The position numbers were made by a program, and so were the translations under genes. A DNA stretch of 8,727 nt, taken from Bacteroidales bacterium (GTDB lineage: Bacteria > Bacteroidota > Bacteroidia > Bacteroidales > NBLH01). The notes under the pieces are model-generated. The model had not been told where the DNA came from. It saw nothing but the letters and a program-made list of their open reading frames with translations, and did not search any database. Positions 6,416 to 8,727 of the stretch are shown one piece after another. The stretch covers positions 1 to 8,727 of the forward strand of contig JARGGF010000128.1 in the NCBI GenBank assembly GCA_029210905.1. The letters are read 5' to 3'. The number at the start of each line of letters is the position of its first letter. Within the stretch, counting starts at the first letter, position 1.

Positions 6416-6490
6416 TTATTGGTGTATTTGTATATTTAAAATACATTTAATTCTCCTATCTAATTTCAAATATACCAATTTCAAATACAC
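6416..6490. repeat. Inverted repeat element between cobT and cobS
   Basis: ATTGGTGTATTTG (6418-6430) pairs along 13 positions with CAAATATACCAAT (6467-6479), with one G-U wobble. GTGTATTTG (6422-6430) can instead pair exactly with CAAATACAC (6482-6490). The block TTATTGGTGTATTT (6416-6429) and TTTCAAATACAC (6479-6490) are direct copies of 5316-5329 and 5362-5373 in the spacer before cobT. The right copy ends 9 nt before the cobS ATG. Confidence 0.7.
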
Positions 6491-6499
6491 AATTTTTCA

Positions 6500-7270
6500 A
6501 TGAAAAACGAACTAAAAATCTTCTTCACTGCCCTGATGTTTTACACCCGGATTCCGGTGCCCAAAAGCACTGGTTATTCTGATGAAAATTTGAATAAAGC
6601 AACCCGCTATTTCCCAATAATTGGAATAATAGTAGGAGGAATAGCTGCTCTCGTTTTTTATGCTTTCCATTTTATTCTTCCCAATGAAGTAGCCGTTTTG
6701 TTTAGCATGGTTGCAACTATTTATATTACAGGGGCTTTTCACGAAGATGGTTTTGCCGATTTCTGCGATGGTTTTGGTGGCGGCTACACCAAAGAAAAAA
6801 TACTTAATATAATGAAAGACAGCCGGATAGGAACCTATGGAGCTGTCGGACTGGTGCTGATGCTAGGAATGAAATTCTTTTCATTAAACAATATTGAAAT
6901 AAATCAAATTCCTATCATTCTGGTTAGTGCTCATGCTTTCAGCCGGATTATACCAGTAATAATGATTTACACCACCAACTATTCTAGAATGGATGCCACA
7001 AGCAAAACAAAACCGGTTGGTAAAAAAGGTAGTGCATTTTCACTTATCTTTGCATTGATTACAGGATTGGCCCCTTTGTATTTTATTAACTGGGGGGCAA
7101 TTTTAGCAATTCTTGTAATATGCACCATCATATTTTTAGTTTTTAAAAGCTATGTTGTAAAAAGAATAGATGGTTATACCGGCGATGTTTTAGGCGCCCT
7201 GCAACAACTAAGTGAAATTGGTTTTTATACAGCATATCTTATTCATATTCAATTACTAACATGGACATAA
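6500..7270 (+). CDS. cobS: Adenosylcobinamide-GDP ribazoletransferase (cobalamin 5'-phosphate synthase)
   Basis: A 256-residue integral membrane protein of normal length. FYTRIPVP (14-21) is the conserved opening. GAFHEDGFADFCDGFGGG (78-95) contains the acidic metal-binding motif, followed by MKDSRIGTYG (105-114). GYTGDVLGAL (225-234) is the C-terminal conserved loop. About six to seven hydrophobic segments can be seen (roughly 38-60, 65-80, 112-127, 136-157, 178-195, 198-217 and 238-253), placing it in the inner membrane. It condenses adenosylcobinamide-GDP (from CobU) with alpha-ribazole or its phosphate (from CobT) to give adenosylcobalamin or its 5'-phosphate, with release of GMP. The gene's last ten bases overlap the start of cobC, implying coupled translation. 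Confidence 0.96.
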   Translation: MKNELKIFFTALMFYTRIPVPKSTGYSDENLNKATRYFPIIGIIVGGIAALVFYAFHFILPNEVAVLFSMVATIYITGAFHEDGFADFCDGFGGGYTKEKILNIMKDSRIGTYGAVGLVLMLGMKFFSLNNIEINQIPIILVSAHAFSRIIPVIMIYTTNYSRMDATSKTKPVGKKGSAFSLIFALITGLAPLYFINWGAILAILVICTIIFLVFKSYVVKRIDGYTGDVLGALQQLSEIGFYTAYLIHIQLLTWT

Positions 7271-7797
7271 TATTGATCAGGCACACTAAAGTAGCTGCCA
7301 AAGAAGGTATTTGCTACGGACATACAGATATTGAACTGGCCCCAAGCTTTGAAAAAGAAAAAAAAAGCATCCAGAAAAAGCTGGCGCACAATAAATTCAA
7401 TGTTGTTTATTCAAGTCCTTTGAGCAGATGTAAAAAACTAGCCCAGGCAATATTTCCTGGATTGGAAATCATTTATGATGAACGACTTAAGGAGCTAAAC
7501 TTCGGAAACTGGGAAGGCCTGAATTGGGACGAAATATCCTCTTCGGAAGAGGCTAAAGCTTTTTTTGAAGATTATATCAATACCACCTGCCCTGAAGGAG
7601 AATCTTATCAGGATATGCTTAAAAGAGTTTCATCGTTTTATGAAGAAATAAAAGTAAAACATAAAGACAGTCAGGTTGCCATAGTATCGCATGGAGGTCC
7701 AATAAGAGCTTTTTTATGCATAATTGAAGGCATTTCTCCAAAAGATGCGTTTGAAAGAAAAGTAGATTATGGAGAAGTTATTAAAACCAGAACTTAG
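7261..7797 (+). CDS. cobC: Alpha-ribazole / adenosylcobalamin phosphatase, histidine phosphatase family
   Basis: 178 residues, a compact phosphoglycerate-mutase-fold phosphatase. ILIRHTK (4-10) holds the nucleophile H8. RHT replaces the commoner RHG, a variant that also occurs in CobC-like proteins with the following GICYGHTD (16-23). SSPLSRCKKLA (51-61) supplies R56, ELNFGNWEG (78-86) the acid E78, and VSHGGPIRA (142-150) the second catalytic histidine H144. It removes the 5'-phosphate from alpha-ribazole phosphate or from cobalamin phosphate, completing the nucleotide loop. Its ATG sits inside the 3' end of cobS in a different frame (10-nt overlap). The C-terminus ends shortly after the conserved GEVIKT region: the stop TAG lies within a TTAGAACTT repeat copy, so the last residues may come from repeat sequence. 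The pathway role is inferred from the neighbours; the phosphatase fold itself is certain. Confidence 0.92.
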   Translation: MDIILIRHTKVAAKEGICYGHTDIELAPSFEKEKKSIQKKLAHNKFNVVYSSPLSRCKKLAQAIFPGLEIIYDERLKELNFGNWEGLNWDEISSSEEAKAFFEDYINTTCPEGESYQDMLKRVSSFYEEIKVKHKDSQVAIVSHGGPIRAFLCIIEGISPKDAFERKVDYGEVIKTRT

Positions 7798-7816
7798 AAC
7801 TTGGAATTTAGAACTT
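7794..7816. repeat. Short direct repeat TTAGAACTT at the cobC stop
   Basis: TTAGAACTT occurs at 7794-7802 and again at 7808-7816. The first copy contains the cobC stop codon (7795-7797). It is a small tandem-like word repeat with no coding role seen beyond that. Confidence 0.5.
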
Positions 7817-7848
7817 CGATATTAAAACATAGAAAAGACCGAAGGCCC

Positions 7849-7923
7849 AAATCAGTGTAAATCCAACTAATCCGCGTTATCTGTGTTCTATTAAATCATC
7901 ATTAATCATAATAAATCAGTGTA
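7849..7923. repeat. Direct repeat AAATCAGTGTA bounding the cobC-cobQ spacer
   Basis: AAATCAGTGTA is present at 7849-7859 and 7913-7923. Between them lie related words such as AATCCGCG, TATCTGTG and repeated ATCAT/ATTAATCAT. The right copy contains the GTG proposed as the cobQ start. It appears to be an intergenic repeat element rather than a gene. The whole spacer is 121 bp and has no exact promoter or terminator. Confidence 0.5.
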
Positions 7924-8727
7924 CCATAAAAAACTAAAGCCCATCATGTTCGTCGGCACAGGTTCTGATGTAGGCAAAAGCATTATCAATGCCGCTTTTT
8001 GCCGGATATTTAAACAGGATGGCTACTCCCCCGCCCCATTCAAGGCCCAAAATATGTCACTGAATAGCTTTGCTACGCATGATGGATTAGAAATAGGCCG
8101 AGCACAAGCGGTACAAGCCGAAGCGGCGGGTATTCCTTGCAGCGTAGAGATGAACCCTATTTTATTAAAACCAACGAGTAACATGAATGCTCAGGTGGTT
8201 CTAAATGGTAAACCAATTGGCAACAAATCGGCACAAGAATATTTTTTGGGCAGTGATAGAGAATTCCTGTTTAGTGAAGCCATGAAAGCCTTTTCAAAGC
8301 TGGAAGCTAAATTCAACCCCATTGTTATTGAAGGAGCAGGAAGCATTTCAGAAATTAACCTGCGTGATAAAGACATTACCAACATGCGCGTAGCCATTGA
8401 AAAAAATGCGGATGTTTACCTGGTTGCTGATATTGATAGAGGTGGCGTATTCGCAAGTGTTTACGGCACCATTATGCTATTAACACCCGAAGAGCGGAAA
8501 CAAATTAAAGGCATCATAATCAATAAGTTCAGAGGTGATATCAAACTATTTGAAGAAGGACGAAAAATGATGGAAGCGCTTTGTAATGTGCCTGTTGTAG
8601 GAATTTTTCCTTACTATACCGATATTATTATTGAAGATGAAGATTCGGTAGTACTCGATAAAAAAATAAGAAAAAAGGCTGAAGGAAAGGTAAATATAGC
8701 AGTAGTTCTATTGAGACATATGTCAAA
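7919..8727 (+). CDS. cobQ: Cobyric acid synthase, N-terminal part (partial, runs off window)
   Basis: The frame is open from an in-frame TAA at 7892 to the window edge. Starting at GTG 7919 the protein reads MYHKKLKPIMFVGTGSDVGK and continues for 269 codons. The P-loop-like GTGSDVGKS is followed by PFKAQNMSLNS, EIGRAQAVQAEAAG and MNPILLKPT, then IEGAGSISEINL, ITNMRVA, VADIDRGGVFASVYGT and GIIINKFRGD. These are all hallmarks of the dethiobiotin-synthetase-like ATPase domain of CobQ/CbiP. The glutamine amidotransferase domain lies outside the window. The enzyme amidates four side chains (b, d, e, g) of adenosylcobyrinic acid a,c-diamide, using glutamine and ATP, to give adenosylcobyric acid. 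The only ATG alternative, at 7946, would remove the KKLKPI lead-in typical of the family, so the GTG is preferred. Confidence 0.94.
   Translation, partial: MYHKKLKPIMFVGTGSDVGKSIINAAFCRIFKQDGYSPAPFKAQNMSLNSFATHDGLEIGRAQAVQAEAAGIPCSVEMNPILLKPTSNMNAQVVLNGKPIGNKSAQEYFLGSDREFLFSEAMKAFSKLEAKFNPIVIEGAGSISEINLRDKDITNMRVAIEKNADVYLVADIDRGGVFASVYGTIMLLTPEERKQIKGIIINKFRGDIKLFEEGRKMMEALCNVPVVGIFPYYTDIIIEDEDSVVLDKKIRKKAEGKVNIAVVLLRHMS

Noticed and set aside
5299..6490. A CRISPR-like array or IS element around cobT
   Set aside because: There are only two copies of short blocks, spaced by a whole gene. There are no regular spacers, no transposase and no target-site duplication.
7261..7283. RHT instead of RHG in CobC as a catalytic defect
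   Set aside because: The nucleophilic histidine and adjacent arginine are intact. The RHT or RHP variant followed by a G-x-CYG-x-x-D block is a known form among CobC-like phosphatases.
8191..8397. 68-codon minus-strand frame within cobQ
   Set aside because: It lies opposite the conserved ATPase-domain codons of CobQ.

Overview
The window is AT-rich DNA from a member of the Bacteroidota. The assignment rests on a Bacteroidetes-type promoter (TTTG, then TAnnTTTG) in front of the cobalamin riboswitch, the absence of clear Shine-Dalgarno sites before most genes, a TonB-dependent receptor leading the operon, and A-rich leaders directly before start codons. I cannot name a genus.

Left part (1-1815). 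The window opens with the last 41 codons of a glutaminase on the + strand. It converges on a minus-strand toxin-antitoxin pair: a VapC-type PIN-domain ribonuclease overlapping a small antitoxin by 16 nt. A 328-bp AT-rich gap then separates the antitoxin start from a divergent + strand gene for an aspartate/glutamate racemase family protein with both catalytic cysteines.

Right part (about 1975-8727). This is a vitamin B12 locus. A promoter at 1975-2004 leads into a cobalamin riboswitch (about 2011-2311) with an unusually long peripheral arm. Then come a BtuB-like outer-membrane receptor, CobU, CobT, CobS, CobC and the first 269 codons of cobyric acid synthase CobQ, which runs off the window. 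All are on the + strand. BtuB imports corrinoids. CobU activates adenosylcobinamide to its GDP form. CobT makes alpha-ribazole phosphate from a lower-ligand base. CobS joins the two, and CobC is the phosphatase of the nucleotide-loop branch. CobQ amidates the corrin ring one stage earlier. Together they form a corrinoid uptake and late cobalamin assembly operon that the riboswitch should repress when B12 is plentiful.

No new enzyme system is evident. The unexplained material is mostly non-coding. The spacers inside the B12 operon are long (92-167 bp) and filled with inverted and direct repeats. One repeat pair flanks cobT on both sides, and a related AAATACAC motif lies just upstream of cobU, cobT and cobS. 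The riboswitch carries an insert of about 150 nt with mutually exclusive pairings, and a terminator-like hairpin with a T-run sits immediately before the preferred btuB start.
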